A stretch of DNA of 64,000 nucleotides from Bin5 sp965242905 (GTDB lineage Bacteria > Chloroflexota > Anaerolineae > Caldilineales > Caldilineaceae): assembly GCA_965242905.1 (NCBI GenBank), contig CBDETM010000002.1, positions 4,216,001-4,280,000 on the forward strand, read 5' to 3'. Shown piece by piece: positions 1-7,861 of the stretch. The notes beneath the pieces are model-generated. The model saw nothing but the letters and a program-made list of their open reading frames with translations. It searched no databases and was not told where the DNA came from. Within the stretch, counting starts at the first letter, position 1; each line of letters begins with the position of its first letter. The position numbers and the translations under genes are program-made.

Positions 1-2439
1 AATCTCGTCTTCATGCAATACGAGCAGCGCGAACCCGGCGGCGAGCTCATCCCTCTCCCCAAGCCCAGCGTAGACACCGGTGCCGGCCTCGAGCGATTGG
101 CTTCAATTTTGCAAGGCAAGGACAACAACTACGATACCGATGCCTTCACACCCATCATGGACCGCATCCAGGAACTCCTGGGTCACTCCGACGCCCAGCG
201 CCAGGAGCATCTCGTCGGCTACCGCGTCATCGCCGACCACGGGCGCGCCATCTCCTTCCTGATCAGCGACGGCGTGATGCCCGGCAACGAAGGCCGCGAC
301 TATGTCGTACGCATGATCCTGCGCCGCGCCGCCCGCTTCGGCAAGCAGATCGGATTTGAGAAACCCTTCCTGGCAGAGATCTGCCGCGTCGTCATTGCCG
401 AGTTCGGTGCCCACTATGAAGAGTTGCAGGCGAACGCGGACTTTATCCTGCAGACGGTGACCGCGGAAGAGAGACGATTCCAACGTACGTTAGATGCTGG
501 TCTCGTCAGATTGGACGAAGTGATTGTACCAATGAAGGCGTTGAATGAGAGCTTGAAGGAGCTGACGACGAGTCTACAAAAGACATCGGAGACGGCGCTG
601 AGGGGCTTAGTCCAAGAGAATTTGGAATTCTTGAATAAGATTTTTGGTAGTGCGAAGGAGAGCTTGAGGAAGACGGTTGTCCAAGCACAGAAGTCTCAGC
701 AAGTTGACCTGGTGTCCAGTCTCAATGATTGGGACAGATTGATCAGCGATATGTCGAAGAGTCTGAATCAGCTACAGACTGATCCGACGGAAATCACAAA
801 CCAAGCTGTACAGAAGACTTGGGGAGAATTAACGGCGGACTTTTTGGAGAAACAAGATAGTTGGAAGGCGAATGTACCAGATCCTTGGAAGACAGATGTT
901 TCCGGTGAGGAAGCCTTCCGCCTGTGGGACACGTTTGGATTCCCGCTAGACCTCACCCGCGACGTTGCCCAACAACACAAGTTCAATGTCGACGAGGCCG
1001 GCTACCAGGCCGCGCTCGAGCAGCAGCGCCGCCAGTCCGGCAGCGACCAGCAGAGCGCCGCCGCCGATGTTTCCGTCTACGTTTCTACGTTGGAGGAGCT
1101 GCGAAGCCGCAGCCTTCTCGGCGAAGATGGCGTGCGCCAGCTGATCTACCAAGATGCCGAGGATGCCGGGACAACCGTCATCGGCCTCGTGAAGGACGGC
1201 CAGTCCGTCGACCAGGCTCACGCCGGCGACGAGGTCGAACTCATCCTCCCCGAGACGCCATTCTACGTCGAGAGCGGTGGCCAGGTCAGCGACATCGGTG
1301 AAATCGAATACTTCCCCGAGGATATGCAGAGGCCTGTCTGGTCGTTTCGCGTCCATGCAATGCGGCGCCCGATTCCCGGCCTGATCGTCCATGTGGGCAA
1401 TGTCACGAGCGGCACAATCAAGGTCAATGATCCAGCCTACGCCCTCATCGACACCGAACGCCGCTGGGACATCATGCGCAACCACACCGCCACCCATCTG
1501 CTGCACGCCGAGCTACGCGGCCAGCTGGGTGAGCATGTCCGCCAGAGAGGCTCCCTGGTGGCCCCGGACCGGCTGCGCTTCGACTTTTCCCACCCGCAGC
1601 CGGTCAGCACAGATCAGCTGCGCGCCATCGAGCAGGCGGCCAACCAGGCCGTGCTCGCCAACCACCCTGTCAAAGATCGCTGGACCGGCTTTGACCGTGC
1701 CGTGGCCGAAGGCGCTCTGGCCTTCTTTGAAGAGAAATACGACGACACCGTTCGCGTTATCTCGATCGGCGACGGCGGCGAAGCCGTCTCACAGGAGCTG
1801 TGCGGCGGCACGCATGTGGGAACCACCGGCGAGATCGGCCCGTTTCTCATTTCAAGTGAAGGCAGCAGCGCCGCCGGCGTGCGCCGCATCGAAGCGTTGA
1901 CCGGCCGCGCCGCCCAGGCCGTCCTCTCCGATCGCCTGGCCGCGCTCGACACGGTCGCCGCCGGGTTGCGCGTTCAGCCGGAGCAAGCGGTGGAGGCAGT
2001 GCACCGGCTGCAGGAACAGAACCGGCGCCTGGAACGTGAACTGGAGCAGACGCGCGCCAAGCTCAGTCGCCAGCAGAGCGAGACCCTGTTGGACCACGCC
2101 GTGCGCCTGAACGGCCTCGCCGTCCTCGCCGAGCAGGTGGAAGCAAATGACGTCGACGCCCTGCGTCAGATGACGGACTGGTTCCGCGACAGGCTGGGCA
2201 GCAGCGTCGTCGTACTCGGCTCCGTCATCAACGAAAAACCGATGCTGGTGGCCGCGGCCACCGACGACGCCATCGAAAAGGGCATCCACGCCGGAAATCT
2301 CGTGCGCGACGCGGCCAAAATCGTTGGCGGCGGCGGCGGCGGGCGGCCGAACATGGCCCAGGCCGGTGGGCGACACGCCGACAAACTGCCTGAGGCCCTT
2401 GGTCAGGTGGCCGGATGGGTTGAGGCCAATCTTGGCTAG
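1..2439 (+). CDS. alaS: Alanyl-tRNA synthetase, 5'-truncated by window edge
   Basis: Charges tRNA-Ala with alanine in the cytoplasm and clears mischarged Ser/Gly. The frame is open from base 1, so the true start lies outside the window; residues here are counted from the Met at nt 13. Visible parts in order: the end of the class II core (VDTGAGLERL, 20-29), the tRNA-recognition helical region, a unit starting SGEEAFRLWDTFGFP (297 on), the editing-domain zinc motifs HTATH (491-495) and CGGTH (597-601), a coiled segment, and the Gly-rich C-Ala motif near the end (GGGGGG then RPNMAQAGG). Oddity: between TLDAGLVRLDE and SGEEAF there are about 125 residues (nt about 526-900) where this family normally has a short linker. 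That stretch is helical, Lys/Glu/Gln/Leu-rich, and about 46% G+C against 62-70% in the flanks. Confidence 0.97.
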   Translation, partial: NLVFMQYEQREPGGELIPLPKPSVDTGAGLERLASILQGKDNNYDTDAFTPIMDRIQELLGHSDAQRQEHLVGYRVIADHGRAISFLISDGVMPGNEGRDYVVRMILRRAARFGKQIGFEKPFLAEICRVVIAEFGAHYEELQANADFILQTVTAEERRFQRTLDAGLVRLDEVIVPMKALNESLKELTTSLQKTSETALRGLVQENLEFLNKIFGSAKESLRKTVVQAQKSQQVDLVSSLNDWDRLISDMSKSLNQLQTDPTEITNQAVQKTWGELTADFLEKQDSWKANVPDPWKTDVSGEEAFRLWDTFGFPLDLTRDVAQQHKFNVDEAGYQAALEQQRRQSGSDQQSAAADVSVYVSTLEELRSRSLLGEDGVRQLIYQDAEDAGTTVIGLVKDGQSVDQAHAGDEVELILPETPFYVESGGQVSDIGEIEYFPEDMQRPVWSFRVHAMRRPIPGLIVHVGNVTSGTIKVNDPAYALIDTERRWDIMRNHTATHLLHAELRGQLGEHVRQRGSLVAPDRLRFDFSHPQPVSTDQLRAIEQAANQAVLANHPVKDRWTGFDRAVAEGALAFFEEKYDDTVRVISIGDGGEAVSQELCGGTHVGTTGEIGPFLISSEGSSAAGVRRIEALTGRAAQAVLSDRLAALDTVAAGLRVQPEQAVEAVHRLQEQNRRLERELEQTRAKLSRQQSETLLDHAVRLNGLAVLAEQVEANDVDALRQMTDWFRDRLGSSVVVLGSVINEKPMLVAAATDDAIEKGIHAGNLVRDAAKIVGGGGGGRPNMAQAGGRHADKLPEALGQVAGWVEANLG
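526..900 (+). other. Low-GC in-frame insertion inside alaS
   Basis: A hand count of nt 541-900 gives 166 G+C of 360 (46%), against 62% (961-1020) and 70% (241-300) in alaS on either side. Codon choice changes abruptly to TTG, AAG, GAG, ATT and AGT. The reading frame is kept through both edges. The translated insert is hydrophilic and predicted helical, for example NESLKELTTSLQKTSETALR. It lacks intein landmarks: there is no Cys/Ser at the left junction and no terminal HN before the right one. It could be a horizontally acquired domain, a lineage-specific insertion, or an assembly chimera. Confidence 0.75.
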
Positions 2440-2500
2440 GAGGAGCGCAGGCAGCGCCTGCCAACTTCGTCAAGCCTGATTCCAGGGCCGGGTCATTCCT

Positions 2501-4102
2501 GTGGCAGAGATTCTGACCGTAGAACACGACATTCGAATCGAAGTCCTCCGCCAGCAGCTGGCGCGCATAGGCCGCGGCGCGGTGGCCGTTGTCCTGCCCA
2601 GCGGCTGCGCGCAGTTGGAAAGCCTGCCGCGGCTGCGCCTGCTGCAACGCCAGTCCCAGCGCCTCGGCCAGGACCTGGCGCTGGTAACCCGCGATCCCAC
2701 CATTCGCCAGAACGCCAAACGCTTGGGCATCCCCGTATTTGGCAGCGAAGCCGCCGCACGCTGGCGCCGTTGGGGCACGGGCGCCTCCGCGCCCCAAAGC
2801 CAGTCCAACCGGGCCGGCATTTGGCTCCCGGAGCCCCCTAACTGGCGCAAGCGAAGCGGCTCGATCGATCCCAAGCTGCATGCGCGTCCCAGCCTTGACA
2901 GAATACGCCGTCGCCGTATTCGTGCGACGAGGCGCTATCAAGCCGCCACCCCACTCTGGCTGCAGCTCGTGGGATACCTGTTTGTGGGCCTCTTCCTGGT
3001 CACATTTCTGAGCGGATTCGTATACTACGTGCTGCCCGCGGCTACGGTCACGCTTGTACCTGGTCAGCGTGCTCTTGAAACGACCGTTCTGTTAACAGCC
3101 GATCCGCAGCTTGAAGCCTCCGACCTGGAGCAAGGGCTGTTGTCAGCACGCCTGATCGAGACGACGGTTGAAGCAACCGGCACCGTTTCCACGACCGGTG
3201 CTGGGTGGTCTGAAGTGGATCTGGCCACAGGAAAGGTGGTCTTTACCAATCAGACCAACGCGACCGTGCGCATCCCGGCCGGTACGATCGTCTCCACCAG
3301 CACTGGAGACGACGTCGACTTCCGCATCCTTGAGGATCTTGAGATTCCTGGCCCGTTGGGCACGCAGGCCGAAGTCGAAATCGAAGCGACTGAGCCGGGC
3401 ATCCTCGGCAATGTACCCAGCAACAGGATCACCACAGTCGCCGGCGGTCTCCGCACCCGTGTCCGCGTAACAAATCCGGAGGCCACCGCAGGTGGTGCCA
3501 ATGCCCGCGTGCGTCTCGTCACGCAAGAGGACAGGGACAGGCTTCTTGACCAGGTCTACGGCAGTATCCGCGAAGTCGCCCATGAGAGGCTGTCGGTGGA
3601 ACTGGGCCCGGATGAGTGGATGCCCGAAGATACCGTCCTGACCTGGATTACTGCCCAATTCTTCGACCAGTTCAACGATGAGCCTGCAGACGAGCTCAAC
3701 CTCACCCTGCGAGTCCTGATCCAGGGAAGCGTGATTAACCGGTCAGAATCCGAAGAGGCCGCCATGGTGGCCCTGCGCAGCGAAGTGCCCGAACGCGGCC
3801 AGCTCGTAGCGGAATCCATAAGCTTCACCGTCGAACCCAATACGGTCGTAACCGGCCGTACACTGCGCTACGCCATGACCGCACGCGGAAACTACGTCAT
3901 CCCTATCGACGTGAGAGCCGTCAGCCGCGCCGTAACCGGTCTGAACACCGAAGACGCAGCCAGCAGACTGCAGGAAGACTGGTTGCTGGCCAGAGCGCCG
4001 GAGTTCTACCAGGACCCCGCCTGGTTCGCCACGCTCCCCCAGATCGCCAGTCGCATCCAGGTACGCGTCGAACTGAGCGAGGCTGCGCGCAGCGGGCAGT
4101 AG
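2501..4102 (+). CDS. Baseplate J/gp47-like single-pass membrane protein
   Basis: A 533-residue protein with a GTG start, 61 nt after alaS. Residues 1-100 form a cytoplasmic alpha/beta region (VAVVLPSGC..., LALVTRDPTIRQNAKRLGIPVFG) that reads like a small nucleotide-independent Rossmann-like fold. A basic linker (KLHARPSLDRIRRRRIRATRR) precedes one transmembrane helix at about 150-172. The large C-terminal part is extracellular and beta-rich (VTLVPGQRALETTVLLTADP..., then a repeated V-x-x-G-T pattern), resembling the gp47/baseplate J-like proteins that sit beside ruvX in Chloroflexota. Function is unknown; a cell-surface role is inferred. The family assignment is by pattern only. Confidence 0.75.
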   Translation: MAEILTVEHDIRIEVLRQQLARIGRGAVAVVLPSGCAQLESLPRLRLLQRQSQRLGQDLALVTRDPTIRQNAKRLGIPVFGSEAAARWRRWGTGASAPQSQSNRAGIWLPEPPNWRKRSGSIDPKLHARPSLDRIRRRRIRATRRYQAATPLWLQLVGYLFVGLFLVTFLSGFVYYVLPAATVTLVPGQRALETTVLLTADPQLEASDLEQGLLSARLIETTVEATGTVSTTGAGWSEVDLATGKVVFTNQTNATVRIPAGTIVSTSTGDDVDFRILEDLEIPGPLGTQAEVEIEATEPGILGNVPSNRITTVAGGLRTRVRVTNPEATAGGANARVRLVTQEDRDRLLDQVYGSIREVAHERLSVELGPDEWMPEDTVLTWITAQFFDQFNDEPADELNLTLRVLIQGSVINRSESEEAAMVALRSEVPERGQLVAESISFTVEPNTVVTGRTLRYAMTARGNYVIPIDVRAVSRAVTGLNTEDAASRLQEDWLLARAPEFYQDPAWFATLPQIASRIQVRVELSEAARSGQ

Positions 4103-4115
4103 TCTCCCTTTACCG

Positions 4116-4577
4116 ATGACCCAACCCACCCCTCTTGGGAATTCAAAGCCCCCGGGCAAGATCATCGCCCTGGACGTGGGCGATGCCCGTATCGGCGTCG
4201 CCGCCTGCGATCCACTGCGCCTGACTGTGCGCCCACTCCATACGCTGCAACGCCGTAACCGCCGCGCCGACTTCGACGCCCTCGCCAAAATCTGCGCAGA
4301 AGAGGAGGCCGTCCTGATCGTCTGCGGGCTGCCCTGCAACATGGATGGCAGCGAAGGCTCGCAAGCGCGCAAGGTCCGCAACTGGGCAGCCCGCTTCACG
4401 CGCGCCCTGCGTAACATCCGTGGCACGGAGGTACCCCTGGTATTCTGGGATGAACGCCTCAGCAGCTTTGCCGCAGACGAGTGGATCGCCGCAGAAGGGT
4501 CACACTCGGCCGGGCAGGACGCTGTCGCCGCTGCTGTGATTCTACGCAGCTATCTGGATGTTCAGAGGACCCGTTGA
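4116..4577 (+). CDS. ruvX: YqgF/RuvX-type putative pre-16S rRNA nuclease
   Basis: A 153-residue RNase H-fold nuclease of the YqgF family, which matures the 5' end of 16S rRNA and was also named a Holliday junction resolvase. The signature residues are visible: the first strand IIALDVGDARIGVAACD with the catalytic Asp, the glycine turn in VCGLPCNMDGSEG, the DERLSS motif, and the C-terminal DAVAAAVILRSYL carrying the last acidic residue. The start is 13 nt after the preceding gene, so the two are probably cotranscribed. Its TGA stop overlaps the possible TTG start of the damaged HEPN gene. Confidence 0.93.
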   Translation: MTQPTPLGNSKPPGKIIALDVGDARIGVAACDPLRLTVRPLHTLQRRNRRADFDALAKICAEEEAVLIVCGLPCNMDGSEGSQARKVRNWAARFTRALRNIRGTEVPLVFWDERLSSFAADEWIAAEGSHSAGQDAVAAAVILRSYLDVQRTR

Positions 4578-4664
4578 TAGATCAAACGCACCTGTCAGGC
4601 GCGATGACTGAAACTGCAGTGGCTTTGCGGTAACTGTAATCTGAGGCGGTACGAGGCCGGCGAT

Positions 4665-5000
4665 GTGATGTACGAAATATACCGTGAGGCCTGCGTAAAG
4701 GAGTTTGAGCTCGTACTGGAGCAAAGCGGTCGGCTGCTCAAGAAAAAGCTTCGGCCCTACTTTGCCAGTAACCGGCAGGCGGATCGACTCACTCTTAATG
4801 ATATTTTTCGCCATGCCGCCAGGCACAGCCTGATCAGCGGCGACGCATGTGAACGCTGGCTTGAATACCGTGCACTTCGAAACGAGACCGCACACGAATA
4901 TGGCGAACAATTCGCTGAAAGAACGCTGGATATACTGCCGCAATTTGTCGCTGACGCTGAGAAGTTGGTCAATGTGATCGAGGAGGACCGCGATGGCTGA
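4665..5000 (+). CDS. HEPN (nucleotidyltransferase substrate-binding) protein, probably 5'-frameshifted
   Basis: A 111-residue HEPN protein of the HI0074/HepT type, the RNase-toxin partner of MNT nucleotidyltransferases. The catalytic R-x4-H motif is present as RNETAHEY near residues 70-77, preceded by the family segment REACVKEFELVLEQSGRLLKK. The annotated start is GTG 4665, with ATG 4668 as the alternative; either leaves out the first helix of the family. That helix is legible upstream in another frame: from TTG 4574 one reads LIDQTHLSGAMTETAVALR, and the current frame resumes at RYEAGDVM. The join would be exact if 16 bases (4631-4646) were absent, so a frameshifting insertion is likely. 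It overlaps the MNT gene by 8 nt. Confidence 0.85.
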   Translation: MMYEIYREACVKEFELVLEQSGRLLKKKLRPYFASNRQADRLTLNDIFRHAARHSLISGDACERWLEYRALRNETAHEYGEQFAERTLDILPQFVADAEKLVNVIEEDRDG

Positions 5001-5310
5001 CCGGCTGCACCTGAAACTGAGGCATCGCCGCATGCTCGAAGACATCCTGCGCGCCCACGTGCCGGAAGTCGAGGTTTGGGCTTACGGCAGTCGCATCAGC
5101 GGGCACAGCCACGAAAGCAGCGATTTGGACCTGCTATGGCGCAGCCCCGAACTGAAAGAAATCCCGATCGGTCAGCTTGTGGACTTGGAAGAGGCCCTGC
5201 GCGAATCAACTATCCCTTTTCTCATCGAAGCCCGGGATTGGGCGCGCTTGCCCAATAGCTTTCATCGCGAAATCACTCGCGACTTTGTTGTGCTGGTGGG
5301 CCCGACCTGA
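4993..5310 (+). CDS. Minimal nucleotidyltransferase (MNT/MntA-type antitoxin)
   Basis: A 105-residue polymerase-beta-fold nucleotidyltransferase. In type VII modules the MNT partner neutralises the HEPN RNase by AMPylation. The active site GSRISGHSHESSDLDL matches GS-x10-D-x-D. The third acidic position, usually Asp in a V-D-V context before W-A, reads IEARDWA here, so it may be Glu or shifted. The gene starts inside the HEPN gene (8 nt overlap), the usual order and coupling for these pairs. The MNT frame is intact although its partner appears damaged. Confidence 0.9.
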   Translation: MADRLHLKLRHRRMLEDILRAHVPEVEVWAYGSRISGHSHESSDLDLLWRSPELKEIPIGQLVDLEEALRESTIPFLIEARDWARLPNSFHREITRDFVVLVGPT

Positions 5311-5330
5311 AGGTCATACCTCAACGCAGG

Positions 5331-6803
5331 TTACGGATAAATACCCCGATACTTCACCGCATCCACAATCCGCTGGATCGCGATTGTGTAGGCCGCCGTC
5401 CTCAGGTCCTGACCGGTCTGAAGAGTGATCGCCAGCACATCGTCCAGATTATCAAGTAGCTTACGTTTCATCTGATGCCGGATTTCGCTCTCGTCCCACG
5501 AAAAGGCCTGTAGGTCCTGCACCCATTCAAAATAACTGACCACCACGCCGCCGGCATTGCACAGAATATCCGGGATGATCAGGATCCCCTTGTCCTCCAG
5601 AATGCGGTCGGCCTCCGGCGTAGTCGGCCCGTTCGCTCCCTCGGCGACAACTCGAGCATTGATCCTGTCCGCGTTCTCCTTGGTGATCTGCCCTTCCAAC
5701 GCTGCCGGAATCAGAACGTCCACCTTCAGCTCCAGCAGCTCTTCGTTCGTCAGAGAATCCGCGCGCGGATAGCCGGCGACCGACCCCGTCTCTTCTGCGA
5801 AACTCTTCAGATGGCGCGGATCAAGGCCCCGCTCGTCATACACTGCGCCGCTCACGTCGCTGACGGCTACGACCTTGGCGCCCCGTTCGTGCATTGCTCT
5901 TGCAGCCCAACTTCCGACGTTGCCGAACCCCTGGATCGCAACCGTTGCGTCTTCCAGATGAACCCCCATGCGGCGCCGAAGCATAGCCCTGGTTACGTAT
6001 GTAATGCCGAGACCGGTGGCGTACTCCCTGCCCGCAGAACCGCCCACGGCCAGCGGCTTACCGGTCGTCACCGCCGGCACCGAATAGCCCCGATTCATCG
6101 AATACGTGTCCATCACCCACGCCATCACTCTCGCGTCAGTTCCCACGTCCGGCGCCGGAATGTCCATCTCCGGGCCAATAAAGAGACTGATCTCCGACGT
6201 GTAGCGCCGGGTCATCGCCTGCAGTTCCCTCTCCGACAGCTCCTTTGGATTGACGATGACACCACCCTTGGCGCCCCCATACGGCAGGTTCATCAACGCG
6301 CACTTCCACGTCATCCACATGGCCAGTGCCCGCGATTCGTCCAGGGTCACGTCCGGATGGTAGCGGATACCCCCTTTTGTAGGCCCCAACGCCGTGTTGT
6401 GATGCACCCGGAATCCGGTGAAATTTCGCAGCGAGCCATCATCCATCTCCACCGGAAAGTGCACGATCAGTTCCCGGCGCGGCATACTCAAATGCGCGCG
6501 CAAATCGTCGTCGAGATCCATGACTTTGGCGACGCGATTCAACTGTTCCTGGGCCACGGAGAATGCGCTGGCTCGCTGAACTGGATGGGGCTGCGTTGGC
6601 GCCAGTTCGGTTTCAGTTGGTTGGGATTTCGGAGTAAGGTGCTGCTTGGAGGCACCGCCTGCTGGGGTAGAAGGCGTATCTGAATCTGCAAGTGAAGGGG
6701 CAGAAGCGTTGTTCTCGTCGGCCTCGGAGCGGGATGCAGACTGGTCCTTCGAGCCGCTCGCTTCCCGCGCCGCGGAATTCGCGTTGTGCCGTCTTTTCGT
6801 CAT
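5331..6803 (-). CDS. gdhA: Glu/Leu/Phe/Val dehydrogenase (glutamate dehydrogenase-type)
   Basis: An NAD(P)-dependent oxidative deaminase, most likely glutamate to 2-oxoglutarate. It shows KGGIRYHPDV, the catalytic-lysine region LPYGGAKGGV, PAPDVGTDARVMAWVMD, the Rossmann motif VAIQGFGNVGSWAA and the C-terminal CNAGGVVVSYFEW. The chosen ATG at 6803 has an AAAGAGAG ribosome site about 8 nt upstream; an ATG at 6836 and a start at 6881 are open but have no such site. From 6803 the protein is 490 residues. The first ~80 are Ser/Ala/Glu/Pro-rich and low complexity, which is unusual because most homologues begin near the ALNQLNRVAK-like segment. A perfect inverted repeat lies just upstream. Confidence 0.93.
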   Translation of the reverse strand: MTKRRHNANSAAREASGSKDQSASRSEADENNASAPSLADSDTPSTPAGGASKQHLTPKSQPTETELAPTQPHPVQRASAFSVAQEQLNRVAKVMDLDDDLRAHLSMPRRELIVHFPVEMDDGSLRNFTGFRVHHNTALGPTKGGIRYHPDVTLDESRALAMWMTWKCALMNLPYGGAKGGVIVNPKELSERELQAMTRRYTSEISLFIGPEMDIPAPDVGTDARVMAWVMDTYSMNRGYSVPAVTTGKPLAVGGSAGREYATGLGITYVTRAMLRRRMGVHLEDATVAIQGFGNVGSWAARAMHERGAKVVAVSDVSGAVYDERGLDPRHLKSFAEETGSVAGYPRADSLTNEELLELKVDVLIPAALEGQITKENADRINARVVAEGANGPTTPEADRILEDKGILIIPDILCNAGGVVVSYFEWVQDLQAFSWDESEIRHQMKRKLLDNLDDVLAITLQTGQDLRTAAYTIAIQRIVDAVKYRGIYP

Positions 6804-6826
6804 TGAAAAACTCTCTTTGGTTGTAA

Positions 6827-6848
6827 ACTCAGACATTATCGTCTGAGT
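6827..6848 (-). promoter_or_regulatory. Perfect 8 bp inverted repeat upstream of the dehydrogenase
   Basis: ACTCAGAC, a six-base spacer ATTATC, then GTCTGAGT. The arms are perfect. The site is 24-45 nt before the chosen dehydrogenase start, a normal place for a dimeric repressor or activator operator or a 5' leader hairpin. There is no direct evidence for the regulator. Confidence 0.45.
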
Positions 6849-6913
6849 CGCGGATCGCTGCTGCGAACAGAGCTCTTGCACACGGCTGGCACGCTGCTGG
6901 TTTCGCGCCGCGC

Positions 6914-7738
6914 CTACTTCATCAGCCCTCCCAAAAAAGATGCCGTGCGCCGCGTCGCCTCCGCCGGCGCCATGTCGCCGCCAAATGCCTGGTGCATCGT
7001 GACACAGCCGTCATAGCCTATCGTTCGCAGACCGTCGAAGATCGCCGCAAAGTCGATGCCGCCGGGCGCGTCCAGGGGACGCAGCGTGGATTTGACCATA
7101 CCCCGCGTCCACGTCTCCATCGGTTGCCGGCCGTCCGGTTCGGGCGTGTGGTTCTGCAGATATACGTTGAACAGCCAGGGCTGAAACGCACGCAGCGTCG
7201 ACTCGCCGTACGCCTGGCCGCACAGGGCCAGATTGGCGGGTTCGTAGATAATGCCGAAATTGGGCCTGCCCACCTCCCTGAGCACCGCCACCGAACCCGC
7301 TACCGTCTCAAACAAGCTGCGCGTGTGGCTCTGATGGGCCAGGCGGATACCCCGCTCGCGGGCCTCGTCGGCCGCCCGCCGCGCATGCTGAATGTCCTCC
7401 TCCTTCTTCATGCAGATGCGGATCAAGTCCGCCCCCAGCGCCTCCGCCAGGTCAAGAGAAGGCGTGATGTTCCGCAGGCTGTTCGGCCCTTCGTCGCCGT
7501 TCTCCGGGACGGGAAAGTCAGCCGTCACCATAGAGATGGTCAGCCCCTGCTCGCTTACCGTGCCCTTAACGCGTTCCGCTGTGCCCGCAGGGCTGTGCAC
7601 CCCCACAACCGAAGCACGCATACACAGAGCGTCGTAACCGGCCTCCGCCGCGATGCGCGCCAGCTCCTCCAGCGGTATAGCGCTTTCCCGTTTGTTGTTG
7701 AAGCTTTCCGCAACCCGTACTGAAAGTGACAGTTTCAT
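6914..7738 (-). CDS. Sugar phosphate isomerase/epimerase family (xylose isomerase-like TIM barrel)
   Basis: A 274-residue TIM-barrel protein of the AP-endonuclease-2/xylose-isomerase-like superfamily. Visible features are the N-terminal strand KLSLSVRVAESFNNK, LEELARIAAEAGYDALCMR, GADLIRICMKKEED, LAHQSHTRSLFETV, the metal-site region FGIIYEPANLALCG and the late YDGCVTMHQAFGGD. Such enzymes isomerise keto sugars, often in inositol or sugar-acid catabolism; the substrate cannot be read from sequence. It stands alone, divergent from mtaB across a 123 nt gap. Confidence 0.85.
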   Translation of the reverse strand: MKLSLSVRVAESFNNKRESAIPLEELARIAAEAGYDALCMRASVVGVHSPAGTAERVKGTVSEQGLTISMVTADFPVPENGDEGPNSLRNITPSLDLAEALGADLIRICMKKEEDIQHARRAADEARERGIRLAHQSHTRSLFETVAGSVAVLREVGRPNFGIIYEPANLALCGQAYGESTLRAFQPWLFNVYLQNHTPEPDGRQPMETWTRGMVKSTLRPLDAPGGIDFAAIFDGLRTIGYDGCVTMHQAFGGDMAPAEATRRTASFLGGLMK

Positions 7739-7861
7739 AGGTTCGAGTATACCTGATCCCCGATTAATTGGTAAGAAAGTTTCTGTGTTATCCTGTCATC
7801 ACCGTCGGCCAGTCGCTACACATGAAGGCAGCCGCTGGCAACCAGCCACAAGCAGCATACA

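Noticed and set aside
526..900. Intein within alaS
   Set aside because: No Cys/Ser/Thr splice residue at the left edge and no terminal His-Asn; no endonuclease motifs.
946..1506. Open frames opposite alaS, and similar long antisense frames elsewhere (for example 25230-26444 and 27555-28820 opposite the propeller genes)
   Set aside because: They mirror the sense genes, as expected from GC-rich codon use, with no family resemblance.
7741..7756. T-arm-like GGTTCGAGTATACC suggesting a tRNA
   Set aside because: No acceptor stem, anticodon arm or D-arm can be built around it.
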